DNA of 46,704 bases, taken from NCBI GenBank assembly GCA_018240585.1, contig JAFEFM010000405.1, positions 1 to 46,704 of the forward strand, read 5' to 3'. The notes beneath the pieces are model-generated. The model was not told the origin of the DNA, searched no databases, and saw only the letters and a list, made by a program, of their open reading frames with translations. This DNA is from Pseudomonadota bacterium (GTDB taxonomy: Bacteria; Pseudomonadota; Gammaproteobacteria; Burkholderiales; Rhodocyclaceae). This document shows, in pieces, positions 26,767-39,666 of this stretch (positions within the stretch are counted from its first letter, which is position 1; each line of letters opens with the position of its first letter). The position numbers and the translations under genes are program-made.

Positions 26767-27774
26767 TCAGCGGCGGGCCAGCCGGAGGCTGAGCTGCAGG
26801 AATTCGTCCCACACGTCGCCCGGGACCAGACCCTTGATCATGCGGTCGATACGGGCTGCGTGCAGCAGGGTGGCGCGCAGTGCCGGCGAACCCAGGCGCC
26901 CGAGGGCGCGGGTGACGGCCTGCTTGCGGCGCTCGTCGAACACCCGCTCGGCCTTGAGCAGGGCCGGCAACGGCTGGCCTTCGTCCTGGCCGGCGCGCAG
27001 GGTCGCCAGGCTGCGCGCCTCGTTCGCCAGCGCCCACAGCACCAGGGGCGGGGCGGCACCTTCGGCGCGCAGGCCCTCGAGCAGTCGGGCGCAGCGCGCC
27101 GGATCACCCTCCAGCACCGCCTGGCGCAGCATGTCGATGTCGTAGCGCGCGACGTTGAGCACCGCGTCCTGGACCTGCTCCAGGCTCAGTGCACCCTTGG
27201 GGTGCAGCAGCCCGAGCTTGAGGATCTCCTGGTGCGCGGCGAGGAGGTTGCCTTCGACGTGGTCGGCGATGAAGGCGAGCGCCTCGGGCGGCGCGCTCTG
27301 TTCCTGCACGGCGAGGCGGCGCGCGATCCAGTCGGGCAGCCGCTCGCGCTCGGGTGCGTTGAACTCGAGCGCGGTGCCCGCGTCGGTGAGCGCCTTGAAC
27401 CAGCCCGTCTTGCGTGCCTGCCAGTCGAGCTCGGGCAGGGTGACCAGGGTCAGGGTCTGCGCCGGCGGCGCCGCGGCATAGCGCTGCAGCGCCTCGCCGC
27501 CATCGCGGCCCGGCTTGCCGGTGGGAATGCGCAGGTCGATCAGTTTTGCGCCGCCAAACAGGGAAAGGTTGCCCGCCGCCAGCGCCAGGCTGTCCCACTT
27601 GAAGCCCTGGCCGACGACCAGCGTCTCGCGCTCGTCGTAGCCCTGCCTGCGCGCGGCCGCGCGGATTGCATCGGCGGCCTCCAGCACCAGCAGCGGCTCG
27701 TTGCCGTGCACGATCCACAACGGGCCGAGTGGCTTTGCGAGCGAAGCGGAGAGCTGGTCGGGGCGCAGGATCAT
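26767..27774 (-). CDS. holA: DNA polymerase III subunit delta
   Basis: The 335-residue delta subunit of the clamp loader, which opens the beta sliding clamp. The N-terminus has LGPLWIVHGNEPLLVLEAAD; the AAA+-like domains I and II follow without a functional P-loop, as is normal for delta, and the C-terminal collar domain closes the protein. It sits 28 bases after lptE. The order leuS-lptE-holA is conserved in many Proteobacteria and supports both assignments. Confidence 0.94.
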   Translation of the reverse strand: MILRPDQLSASLAKPLGPLWIVHGNEPLLVLEAADAIRAAARRQGYDERETLVVGQGFKWDSLALAAGNLSLFGGAKLIDLRIPTGKPGRDGGEALQRYAAAPPAQTLTLVTLPELDWQARKTGWFKALTDAGTALEFNAPERERLPDWIARRLAVQEQSAPPEALAFIADHVEGNLLAAHQEILKLGLLHPKGALSLEQVQDAVLNVARYDIDMLRQAVLEGDPARCARLLEGLRAEGAAPPLVLWALANEARSLATLRAGQDEGQPLPALLKAERVFDERRKQAVTRALGRLGSPALRATLLHAARIDRMIKGLVPGDVWDEFLQLSLRLARR

Positions 27775-27802
27775 CGCAGGGGAGCGGCGGGTGGAACGCC
27801 GA

Positions 27803-28321
27803 TCAGCGCTTGAGCCTGACCGTCGCGAGTCGCCGCATCAACTGCTGGATGAGATCTTCCTGCATGTCGCGGTAGAGCAGCGCCTCTTCCTGTTCCTTGC
27901 CGAGGATCTGCGAGTCGTCGAAGGTGTATTCGCGCCTTGCGACGAGTTCGGTCGGGGCAAGGATGGCGACCCCGGCCTTGTCCAGCAACTGGAAGCGCAG
28001 GCGCTGGATGAGCTGGTATTCGCGCACCGTGCCGCGGCCGGTCAGACTGAGGATCTCGCGCGTGCGCGAATCGACGAGGATCTGCAGGCGGACCTCGGCC
28101 TGCGCGGGATCCTCGACCACCCTGGTGGTCTCGGTGGTCGCGAACTGGCGCCTCAGCGTGGCGCCGAAATCGGACAACGCACTCACGCCGATGTGAATGG
28201 TGGCGAAGTCCATGCGCTGCGGACCGCGCAGGTGAAAGCCGCAGCCGCCGAGGGCCAGGCCGAGAAATCCTGCGCCGGCAAGGAGCAGGCGGCGGCGGGG
28301 CAGGGCGGGGGCTGCGAGCAT
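27803..28321 (-). CDS. lptE: LPS-assembly lipoprotein LptE
   Basis: A 172-residue outer-membrane lipoprotein that plugs the LptD barrel and helps insert LPS in the outer leaflet. The signal peptide ends at the lipobox ALGGC with Cys27, followed directly by GFHLRGPQ, the conserved LptE start. The ATG at 28321 was chosen because it gives a proper signal peptide; the frame upstream is open only because it overlaps leuS. It lies 10 bases after the leuS stop and 28 before holA. Confidence 0.92.
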   Translation of the reverse strand: MLAAPALPRRRLLLAGAGFLGLALGGCGFHLRGPQRMDFATIHIGVSALSDFGATLRRQFATTETTRVVEDPAQAEVRLQILVDSRTREILSLTGRGTVREYQLIQRLRFQLLDKAGVAILAPTELVARREYTFDDSQILGKEQEEALLYRDMQEDLIQQLMRRLATVRLKR

Positions 28322-28331
28322 GAGGCGTCCC

Positions 28332-31889
<3,558 letters not shown>

Positions 31890-34103
31890 ATGTCGAACCT
31901 GCTCGCCAACCTGAACCCCGAACAACTGCAGGCCGTGACACTGCCGCCGCAGCACGCGCTGATCCTGGCCGGCGCCGGCTCCGGCAAGACCCGCGTGCTG
32001 ACGACCCGCATCGCCTGGCTGATCCAGTCTGGCCAGGTCGACCCCGCCGGCATCCTGGCTGTGACCTTCACCAACAAGGCGGCAAAGGAGATGCTTGCGC
32101 GCCTGTCCGCCATGCTGCCGGTGAGCACGCGCGGCATGTGGATCGGCACGTTCCATGGCCTGGCGAACCGCCTTTTGCGCGCACATCACCGCGACGCGGG
32201 TTTGCCGCAGTTGTTCCAGATCCTCGATTCGGCCGATCAGCTTGCCGCCATCAAGCGCCTGCTGAAGACACTGAACGTCGATGACGAGAAGTTTCCGCCG
32301 CGCGAACTGCAGCATTTCATCAATGGCCAGAAGGAGGCCGGCTACCGGCCGCAGGCAGTCGAGGCGTGGGACGACTACACCCGCCAGCGCGTGCAGCTCT
32401 ACCAGGAGTACGAAGCCCAGTGCCAGCGCGAAGGGGTGGTGGACTTCGCCGAACTGCTGCTGCGCAGCTATGAACTGCTGGAGCGCAACGAGCCGATCCG
32501 TCGCCACTACCAGCGCCGCTTCCGCCACATCCTGGTCGACGAGTTCCAGGACACCAACCGCCTCCAGTATCGCTGGCTGCGCCTGTTCGCCGACGAGGGG
32601 AGGGAGGGTGGCGCGGCGATGTTCTGCGTCGGCGACGACGACCAGAGCATCTATCGCTTCCGCGGTGCCGAGGTGGGCAACATGCGCGACTTCGAGCGCG
32701 AGTTCCGCGTCGCCAACGTGATCCGCCTGGAGCAGAACTACCGTTCGCGCAGCAACATCCTGGACGCGGCCAACGCCATCATCCGCCACAACACCAACCG
32801 CCTCGGCAAGAACCTGTGGACCGATCAGGGCGCGGGCGAACCCATCCGCGTGTTCGAGGCCTTCTCCGACGCCGACGAGGCGCGCTGGATCGTCGACGAG
32901 GTGCAATCGCTGGTGCGCGAAGGCGGCCTGCGCGCCGAAATCGCGCTGCTGTACCGCTCCAACGCGCAATCGCGCGTGCTCGAGCACCAGTTGTTTTCCG
33001 CGGGCATTCCGTACCGCGTCTATGGCGGGCTGCGCTTCTTCGAGCGGCAGGAGATCAAGCATGCGCTGGCCTATCTGCGCCTGATCGCCAATCCGGACGA
33101 CGACACCGCCTTCGCCCGCGTGGTGAACTTCCCGACGCGTGGCATCGGCGCGCGTTCGCTGGAGGTGCTCAATGACGCCGCACGCATCTACAACACCAGC
33201 CTCTACGCCACCGTGCCCCATCTCACCGGCAAGGCGGGCACCTCGCTGGGCCAGTTCGTCCGCCTGGTGGAAGACGTGCGCCGCGACACCGCGCGCTTGC
33301 CGCTGCCCGAGCTGGTCGACCACGTGCTCGAACTCAGCGGCCTGCGTGCGCACTACAAGGCGGAGAAGGAGGGCCGCGAGCGGCTGGAAAACCTGGACGA
33401 GCTCCTGAATGCCGCGGCCAACTTCGTCGCCGAATCCCAGGCTGACGAGGAGGCCCTCGCGCAGCCGCACCCGCTGCTGGCCGATTTCCTCGCCCACGCT
33501 TCGCTCGAGGCGGGCGACCACCAGGCCGACCAGGGGGCCGATGCGGTGCAGTTGATGACGGTGCATTCGGCCAAGGGGCTGGAGTTCAACGTGGTGTTCC
33601 TGTCCGGGCTGGAAGAGGGGCTGTTTCCGCACGAGAACAGCATCCTCGAGACCGACGGCCTGGAGGAGGAGCGCCGGCTGATGTACGTCGCGGTGACGCG
33701 GGCACGCGAGCGGCTGTACCTGTCCTTCGCGCAGAGCCGCATGCTCCACGGCCAGACGCGCTACAACCTGCGTTCGCGCTTCCTCGAAGAGATTCCGTCG
33801 GAGCTGACGAAGTGGCTCACGCCGCCGAATCCGCGCTCGGCGGCGGGCGGGGCGATGGGCGGCATGGGGGGCGGTTATTTCAAGCCTTCAACCGCGCCCG
33901 CGGTGCAGCGTGCGCCGCGTCCCGCCTTCGCTCAACTACCCAATGGCTTGCGCATCGGGCAGTCGGTGAGTCATGCGAAGTTCGGCCAGGGGGTGATCGT
34001 GGCCGCCGAGGGCAGCGGGGCGGATGCCAAGGTGCAGATCAACTTCGGTCCGGCCGGCGTGAAGTGGTTGTTGCTGGCGGTGGCGAAGCTGGAGGCGGCC
34101 TGA
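31890..34103 (+). CDS. uvrD: UvrD-family DNA helicase (helicase II)
   Basis: A 737-residue superfamily 1A 3'-5' helicase acting in mismatch and nucleotide-excision repair. Walker A AGAGSGKT is at residues 27-34, the DExx box in ILVDEFQDTN, motif III in GDDDQSIYRFRGA, motif IV in LEQNYRSRSNIL and motif VI in VAVTRARERLYLSFA. The C-terminus has the UvrD-type tail after a Gly-rich linker (SVSHAKFGQGVIVAAEG), which favours UvrD or PcrA over Rep. Its stop codon directly abuts the stop of the converging parA-like gene. A ribosome-binding site AAGGAAAG precedes the ATG. Confidence 0.93.
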   Translation: MSNLLANLNPEQLQAVTLPPQHALILAGAGSGKTRVLTTRIAWLIQSGQVDPAGILAVTFTNKAAKEMLARLSAMLPVSTRGMWIGTFHGLANRLLRAHHRDAGLPQLFQILDSADQLAAIKRLLKTLNVDDEKFPPRELQHFINGQKEAGYRPQAVEAWDDYTRQRVQLYQEYEAQCQREGVVDFAELLLRSYELLERNEPIRRHYQRRFRHILVDEFQDTNRLQYRWLRLFADEGREGGAAMFCVGDDDQSIYRFRGAEVGNMRDFEREFRVANVIRLEQNYRSRSNILDAANAIIRHNTNRLGKNLWTDQGAGEPIRVFEAFSDADEARWIVDEVQSLVREGGLRAEIALLYRSNAQSRVLEHQLFSAGIPYRVYGGLRFFERQEIKHALAYLRLIANPDDDTAFARVVNFPTRGIGARSLEVLNDAARIYNTSLYATVPHLTGKAGTSLGQFVRLVEDVRRDTARLPLPELVDHVLELSGLRAHYKAEKEGRERLENLDELLNAAANFVAESQADEEALAQPHPLLADFLAHASLEAGDHQADQGADAVQLMTVHSAKGLEFNVVFLSGLEEGLFPHENSILETDGLEEERRLMYVAVTRARERLYLSFAQSRMLHGQTRYNLRSRFLEEIPSELTKWLTPPNPRSAAGGAMGGMGGGYFKPSTAPAVQRAPRPAFAQLPNGLRIGQSVSHAKFGQGVIVAAEGSGADAKVQINFGPAGVKWLLLAVAKLEAA

Positions 34104-34883
34104 TCACGCCCCGTACTTGCGCGCCAATGTGTCGTGCAGCGCGACGAACTCCTGCGACAGCTTGTGCTTCGGGTCGAGGTGGATCATCGGTTTCGCCTGC
34201 TCGTGTGATTCCTTGACCTTCACCGAGGCCGACAGATACGGCTCCAGCACCGGCAGGCCTTCCGCAACCAGCTCCTGCACCACCTTGGCCGGCAGGCTGG
34301 CGCGTGGCTGGAACTGGTTCACCACGATGCCTTCCACCTCCAGATGGCGGTTGTGGTCGGACTTGATCTCCTGCACGTTCTCCAGCAGCGAATACAACGC
34401 GCGGCGGGAGAATTCGTCGCAATCGAACGGAATCAGGCAGGTGTCGGCGGCGATCAGGGCCGAGCGGGTGTAGAAGTTCAGCGCCGGCGGAGTGTCGATG
34501 AACACCACGTCATAGTCGTCGGCAAGCTCGTTCAGCGCATCACGCAGCTTGTAGATCTTGTAGCGCGACTCCAGCTTGCCTTGCAGCTCCTCGAGTTGCG
34601 GGTGCGAAGGCATCAAGTGCAGGTGCTCAAACGGCGTGGCGACGATGAAGTCGGCGGTGGCACGGGGATTCAGGCGGAAGTTCAGCGTCTGATCGAAGAA
34701 GTCGGCCAGCGTCGTGTCCAGTTCGTCGCTGCCCGCGCCGAGCAGGTATTGCGTCGAATTGCCCTGCGGATCGAGGTCCACCACCAGCGTGCGCTTCCCT
34801 TGGTGCGCGCTGATTGCCGCCAGGTTGCAGGTGATGGTGGACTTGCCGACCCCGCCTTTCTGATTGAACACCACTCGCCGCAT
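34104..34883 (-). CDS. Orphan ParA/MinD-family ATPase
   Basis: A 259-residue ParA-type ATPase from the ATG at 34883, which has an AGAGGGGA ribosome-binding site. It has the deviant Walker A KGGVGKST at residues 9-16 with the signature Lys, the switch motif DLDPQGNSTQYL and a Walker B in DYDVVFIDTPPALNF. Such proteins form dynamic dimers on DNA or membranes and position plasmids, chromosome origins or large complexes. No parB or other partner lies next to it, so this is not the chromosomal parAB pair. It faces uvrD and is divergent from maeB. Cargo is unknown. Confidence 0.9.
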   Translation of the reverse strand: MRRVVFNQKGGVGKSTITCNLAAISAHQGKRTLVVDLDPQGNSTQYLLGAGSDELDTTLADFFDQTLNFRLNPRATADFIVATPFEHLHLMPSHPQLEELQGKLESRYKIYKLRDALNELADDYDVVFIDTPPALNFYTRSALIAADTCLIPFDCDEFSRRALYSLLENVQEIKSDHNRHLEVEGIVVNQFQPRASLPAKVVQELVAEGLPVLEPYLSASVKVKESHEQAKPMIHLDPKHKLSQEFVALHDTLARKYGA

Positions 34884-35203
34884 TTTCGATCCCCTCTGTT
34901 CGGTCGCCGGCATTCTGCCAAAAACGCGGCGTGATCGGGGTTTTCCCGACTTTGCAACGGGTGAAACCCGCATCCGCGCATCAGCGGCGCGCTCTGACAA
35001 ATGCCCGTGCGCTGCGCTAAACTCCGCCCGCGTCACTCTCGCGGATGGGCGAATCCATTCGCGCCGGATTCCGTCCAGCAGCCAGGCAATGCCCCGGGGC
35101 GGTCCGGTCGCGGTCACGCCGCAGTCGCCGCGCTCCGTCGCGCCATCTGCATTCGCAACCGACAACAACCAACATACCTCACCGTTCCAAGAGGGGAGAA
35201 CAC
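34884..35203. other. Intergenic region between the ParA-like gene and maeB
   Basis: These 320 bases carry no gene. The maeB promoter is near 34994-35023, leaving a maeB leader of about 175 bases. Short inverted repeats occur, such as GCGAAT-CC-ATTCGC (35049-35062). No clear promoter for the ParA-like gene was found. Confidence 0.5.
34994..35023 (+). promoter_or_regulatory. Candidate promoter of maeB
   Basis: CTGACA (34994-34999), 18 bases, TAAACT (35018-35023): five of six matches in both boxes. It predicts a leader of about 175 bases before the maeB ATG. Confidence 0.6.
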
Positions 35204-37501
35204 ATGGATCAGGATTTCATCGCCGCTGCGCTGGACTATCACCGTTCGCCGACGCGCGGCAAGATTTCGGTCGTCCCGACCAAGAGCCTCATCAACCAGC
35301 GCGACCTTGCCCTGGCCTACTCGCCAGGCGTGGCTGCCGCCTGCGACGCCATCGTCGAGGAGCCGACGCAGGCGCGCGAATTCACCAGTCGAGGCAACCT
35401 CGTCGCGGTCGTCACCAACGGCACCGCGGTGCTGGGCCTGGGCAACATCGGCCCGCTCGCGGCCAAGCCGGTGATGGAAGGCAAGGGTTGCCTGTTCAAG
35501 AAGTTCGCCAATATCGATGTGTTCGACATCGAGATCGCCGAGAACGACCCCGACAAGCTGATCGAGATCATCGCCTCGCTCGAGCCGACGCTCGGTGGCG
35601 TCAACCTCGAGGACATCAAGGCGCCCGAGTGCTTCTACATCGAGAAGAAGCTGCGCGAGCGCATGAAGATTCCGGTGTTTCACGACGACCAGCACGGCAC
35701 TGCGATCATCTCGGCGGCCGGCCTCATCAATGGCCTGAAGGTCGTCGGCAAGGACATCGACAAGGTCAAGCTGGTGTGCTCCGGCGCCGGCGCGGCGGCC
35801 ATTGCGTGCCTGGACATGATGGTGAGCGTCGGTCTCAAGCGCGAGAACGTCTACGTCTGCGACTCCAAGGGCGTGATCTACGAGGGCCGCGAGGCCAACA
35901 TGGAGCCGACCAAGGCGCGCTACGCCCAGCGCACCGAAGGCCGCACGCTGGCCGATGTGATCGAGGGCGCGGATGTCTTCCTGGGCCTGTCCACCGCCGG
36001 GGTGCTCAAGCCCGAGATGGTTGCGAAGATGGCCGACAAGCCGCTGATCTTCGCGCTGGCCAACCCGAACCCCGAGATCCTTCCGGCCGACGCCAAGGCC
36101 GTGCGCCCGGACTGCATCATCGCCACCGGCCGTTCGGATTTCCCGAACCAGGTCAATAACGTACTGTGCTTCCCGTTCATCTTCCGCGGTGCGCTCGACG
36201 TCGGCGCGACGACGATCAACGAGGAGATGAAGCTCGCCTGCGTGAAGGCGATCGCCGAGCTGGCGCAGGCCGAGCAGAGCGACATCGTCGCCTCCGCCTA
36301 TGGCGGCGCGGACCTCAGCTTCGGTCCCGAATACATCATTCCCAAGCCCTTCGACCCGCGCCTGATCGTCAAGATCGCGCCGGCCGTGGCCAAGGCGGCG
36401 ATGGATTCGGGCGTGGCCACCGAGCCGATCCAGGATTTCGACGCCTACGTCAGCAGCCTCAACAATTTCGTGTACCAGTCCGGCATCGTCATGAAGCCGG
36501 TGTTCGCCGCCGCCAAGTGCGTCCCCGACGGCCAGAAGCGCGTCATCTACGCGGAAGGCGAGGACGAGCGCGTGCTGCACGCCACCCGCGTGGCGATCGA
36601 CGAAGGCCTGGCGCGGCCGATCCTGATCGGCCGCCCGAGCGTCATCGAAATGCGCATCAAGAAGATCGGCCTCACGCTGGTGCCCGGGCGCGACTTCGAC
36701 ATCGTCAACCCGGAATCCGATCCCCGCTATCGCGAGCTGTGGGGCGAGTATCACCGCATGATGTGCCGCGACGGGGTCACGCCGGAACTGGCCAAGGCCA
36801 AGATGCGCCGCGACACGACCTTGATCGGCGCCATGCTGCTGCGCCGTGGCGATGCCGATGCGCTGGTGTGCGGGACCTTCGGCACCTACGAATACCACTT
36901 GCGCCAGGTGCGCAACGTGATCGGCCTCAAGCCGGGCGCGAAGCTGTTTGCCGCGATGAACATGCTGCTGCTGTCCAAGCGCATGCTGGTCGTTACCGAC
37001 ACCTATGTGAACGAGAACCCGAGCGCCGAGGAAGTGGCCGAGATCGCCCGCATGGCGGCGGAGGAGCTGCGCCGCTTCGGCATCGAGCCGCGCGTGGCGC
37101 TGATGTCGCACTCCAACTTCGGCAGTTCGAACTCTGCCTCGGCGCGCAAGATGCGCGAGGCGGCCTCGATTCTGCGCCGCATCGCGCCCGACCTCGATGC
37201 GGATGGAGAGATGCACGGGGACGCTGCGCTGTCCTCGGAAATCCGCTCGCGGGTGAATCCCGAGACCACGCTCAGCGGCGAAGCCAACTTGCTGGTGATG
37301 CCCAACCTGGATGCGGCGAACATCTCGTTCAACCTGATGAAGATGGCCAACGGCGACGGCGTCACCATCGGGCCGATGCTGCTGGGCGCGGCGCAACCGG
37401 TCCACATCCTGACGCCTTCGGCCACTGTCCGGCGCCTGGTCAACATCACCGCGCTTGCGGTGGTCGACGCCAGCGAGGGGCGGGGCGCGGCGGCGCGCTG
37501 A
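35204..37501 (+). CDS. maeB: NADP-dependent malic enzyme with phosphotransacetylase-like domain
   Basis: A 765-residue MaeB-type enzyme that decarboxylates malate to pyruvate and makes NADPH. The malic domain covers about residues 1-415 ([37 protein letters not shown] and ALANPNPEI). The C-terminal part (about 430-755) is the phosphotransacetylase-like domain, which in this family regulates the enzyme, for example by acetyl-CoA, and lacks PTA activity. The ATG at 35204 has a GAGGGGAG ribosome-binding site. The NADPH it yields could feed polyhydroxyalkanoate synthesis by the next gene, phaC (inference). Confidence 0.95.
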   Translation: MDQDFIAAALDYHRSPTRGKISVVPTKSLINQRDLALAYSPGVAAACDAIVEEPTQAREFTSRGNLVAVVTNGTAVLGLGNIGPLAAKPVMEGKGCLFKKFANIDVFDIEIAENDPDKLIEIIASLEPTLGGVNLEDIKAPECFYIEKKLRERMKIPVFHDDQHGTAIISAAGLINGLKVVGKDIDKVKLVCSGAGAAAIACLDMMVSVGLKRENVYVCDSKGVIYEGREANMEPTKARYAQRTEGRTLADVIEGADVFLGLSTAGVLKPEMVAKMADKPLIFALANPNPEILPADAKAVRPDCIIATGRSDFPNQVNNVLCFPFIFRGALDVGATTINEEMKLACVKAIAELAQAEQSDIVASAYGGADLSFGPEYIIPKPFDPRLIVKIAPAVAKAAMDSGVATEPIQDFDAYVSSLNNFVYQSGIVMKPVFAAAKCVPDGQKRVIYAEGEDERVLHATRVAIDEGLARPILIGRPSVIEMRIKKIGLTLVPGRDFDIVNPESDPRYRELWGEYHRMMCRDGVTPELAKAKMRRDTTLIGAMLLRRGDADALVCGTFGTYEYHLRQVRNVIGLKPGAKLFAAMNMLLLSKRMLVVTDTYVNENPSAEEVAEIARMAAEELRRFGIEPRVALMSHSNFGSSNSASARKMREAASILRRIAPDLDADGEMHGDAALSSEIRSRVNPETTLSGEANLLVMPNLDAANISFNLMKMANGDGVTIGPMLLGAAQPVHILTPSATVRRLVNITALAVVDASEGRGAAAR

Positions 37502-37517
37502 GGCGCATCGCTTAGCC

Positions 37518-37531
37518 GCCTCATCAGAGGC
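37518..37531 (+). other. Small hairpin after maeB
   Basis: GCCTC-ATCA-GAGGC, a perfect 5-bp stem with a 4-base loop, 16 bases after the maeB stop and just before the much larger hairpin. No T-run follows. Confidence 0.35.
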
Positions 37532-37534
37532 AGA

Positions 37535-37585
37535 CGGGCTGAGCGGATGAGGGCCTCCATGCGGAGCCCTCATCCGCTCAGCCCG
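37535..37585. repeat. Large perfect inverted repeat between maeB and phaC
   Basis: Arms 37535-37554 and 37566-37585 pair perfectly over 20 bp; the 11 bases between them can add three more pairs around a single bulged base. No T-run follows on either strand. It may be an atypical terminator of maeB, an RNA-stabilising hairpin or a dispersed palindromic element. Confidence 0.8.
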
Positions 37586-37688
37586 CGCTACTGCAGACTG
37601 TTCCGATCCTGTGGCTGACGCGGGCAGCGCGGGGAAGTGGCCGAGGGGTAGAATCAAAAATGTTCCTTAACCGCTCGACTCTTCTGCC

Positions 37689-39434
37689 ATGAGTTCCCGC
37701 CAGCGACCCAGCCAAGGGCTCCCCGACGGACAGCGCCTGTACCGTCAGTTGAATGATTCGCTGAATCGGCTTGCTTCGGCTGCCGATCCGCTCGGCATGA
37801 GTGCGCCAATCATGCATGCGCAGCTCGCCTGGACGCTGCACCCGCAGGAACTGGGAGAAAAGCTCGCAGGCCTGACGACCGATCTGTGGAAGCTGCAATC
37901 GCATTCCTGGTGTCGCATGCTTGGCTTGCCGAGCGAAGAGCCCGTGAAGCCGCATGTCGATGACCAGCGCTGGGCCGATCCGGCCTGGACCGAATCGCCC
38001 ACCTGGGATCTGGTCAAGGACTGGTACCTCGCCTGCACCCACCATTTTCAGGACATGCTGTACGACACCCCGGGGCTGTCGAGCAAGGAACGGCGGCGAG
38101 CCGCTTTCTGGTGGCGCGAGTGGCTGAATGCGGTGGCGCCGACGAATTTCTTCTGGACCAATCCGGTCGCCATGCGCAAGGCGATGGAGACCGGCGGCGA
38201 AAGCCTGGTGCACGGCCTGGAAAACCTCATCGCGGACATTCGCGCGGGAAGCGTGCGCATGGCCGATCCCGAGGATTTCAAGGTCGGGGAGAACCTCGCG
38301 ACGACGCCCGGCGCCGTGGTGTTCCGCAACCGCCTGCTCGAGGTGATCCACTACGCCCCGACCCGGCCGCAGGTGCATGCGGAGCCGGTGGTGATCATCA
38401 CGCCCTGGATCAACAAATTCTACGTGCTCGATCTCACGCCGAAGAAGAGCATGGTGCGCTTCCTGCTCGACCAGGGCTTCGACGTCTTCATCACGAGTTG
38501 GAAGAATCCAGACGCCTCCATGGCGGATGTGGGCTTCGATGACTACCTGCGCGATGGCGTGCATGCGGCGGTGGATACCGCTCGCCGTTTCTGCGGCGTG
38601 CCAAGGGTCCATGCCGTCGGTTACTGCATCGGCGGCACCGCGCTGACGATGTATCTGGCCTGGGCCAATCGGCATTTCGCGCCTGACGAGGTGCCTGTCG
38701 CCGATTTCACGCTGTTCACCACGCTGGTGGATTTCCACAAGCCGGGCGACATCGAGGTGTTCATCGACGAGCGCAGCGTCAGCCACCTGTCGGCGCAGAT
38801 GCAGCGACAGGGCTACCTGGACGGCAAGGACATGGCGGCGGCGTTCCGGCTGTTGCGCTCCAACAGCCTGATCTGGCACTACGTGGTGAATGGCTGGCTG
38901 TATGGCGAATCGCCCCAGCCGTTCGACGTGCTGTACTGGAACATGGACAGCACGCGCATGCCGCGGGCGATGCATGCCTGGTATCTGCGCGAGCTCTATC
39001 TGCATAACCGCCTGATCGAGGCCGATGCGCTCGAGGTGGCGGGCGAATCGCTCGACCTCGCCAGGATCCGCCAGCCGCTCTATGCTGTCTCGGCGGTGGA
39101 CGATCACATCGCGCCCTGGGCCCAGACTTTTCGCATCGTCAATCATGTCGTCGGCGACAAGCGCTTCGTGCTGTCGAGTTCGGGGCACATCCTCGGCATC
39201 GTCAATCCGCCGGTGAAGCCGCCCAAGCGCAGCTACCGGGTAGATGCCGCGCATCGTTCCGACAGCGCCGAGACCTGGCGCGCGCGCGCGCAGGAGCATG
39301 ACGGAAGCTGGTGGGAAGACTGGATGGCGTGGCTCGGGCCCAAGGCCGGCCAGTTGGTCGACGCGCGGCCGGCCGCGACGGCTGCGTTTCCGGCACTCGC
39401 GCCGGCGCCTGGCACTTACGTGCTCGAACGCTGA
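37689..39434 (+). CDS. phaC: Class I polyhydroxyalkanoate synthase
   Basis: A 581-residue enzyme that polymerises 3-hydroxyacyl-CoA into storage polyester on granules. It has the N-terminal domain of class I synthases (about 1-200) and an alpha/beta-hydrolase core. The lipase-like box GYCIGG carries the catalytic Cys313, with Asp472 (AVDDHIAPW) and His500 (SSSGHILGIVNPP) completing the triad. PHA signature parts such as PWINKFYVLDL and TSWKNPD are present. There is no clear ribosome-binding site. phaA, phaB, phaP and phaR are not in the window, so it is an isolated synthase gene; a paralogue elsewhere is possible. Confidence 0.96.
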   Translation: MSSRQRPSQGLPDGQRLYRQLNDSLNRLASAADPLGMSAPIMHAQLAWTLHPQELGEKLAGLTTDLWKLQSHSWCRMLGLPSEEPVKPHVDDQRWADPAWTESPTWDLVKDWYLACTHHFQDMLYDTPGLSSKERRRAAFWWREWLNAVAPTNFFWTNPVAMRKAMETGGESLVHGLENLIADIRAGSVRMADPEDFKVGENLATTPGAVVFRNRLLEVIHYAPTRPQVHAEPVVIITPWINKFYVLDLTPKKSMVRFLLDQGFDVFITSWKNPDASMADVGFDDYLRDGVHAAVDTARRFCGVPRVHAVGYCIGGTALTMYLAWANRHFAPDEVPVADFTLFTTLVDFHKPGDIEVFIDERSVSHLSAQMQRQGYLDGKDMAAAFRLLRSNSLIWHYVVNGWLYGESPQPFDVLYWNMDSTRMPRAMHAWYLRELYLHNRLIEADALEVAGESLDLARIRQPLYAVSAVDDHIAPWAQTFRIVNHVVGDKRFVLSSSGHILGIVNPPVKPPKRSYRVDAAHRSDSAETWRARAQEHDGSWWEDWMAWLGPKAGQLVDARPAATAAFPALAPAPGTYVLER

Positions 39435-39666
39435 CGCCGCGGGCCCAGACGGCCGGATGTGAGGCGTGTGGCCGAACTCGCGTGGCGCACGGCGCTGCGC
39501 CGGGAATGACTTCCGGCCTGATCCGCTGGCGGCGACCGCGCGGCCCCGGAGGCATCGACTCCCAGGGCCGAAGCGAATGCCGCAAGGCTCGCGGCGAGAG
39601 AATTGCTCACCGCTTGCGCCCGAAACTGTCCTTACGATGGCGGCTGCTCATTCTCGAGGGTTCGGC

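Noticed and set aside
34104-34883. Chromosomal parAB partition locus
   Set aside because: No parB gene, parS sites, gidB or origin genes are adjacent.
34930-34960. Sigma-54-like promoter for the ParA-like gene (TTGGCA with GC about 10 bases later)
   Set aside because: The -12 half lacks the TTGC match, so the fit is no better than expected in GC-rich DNA.
35114-37657. A minus-strand open frame of 847 codons opposite maeB
   Set aside because: Antisense shadow of maeB, caused by third-position GC bias.
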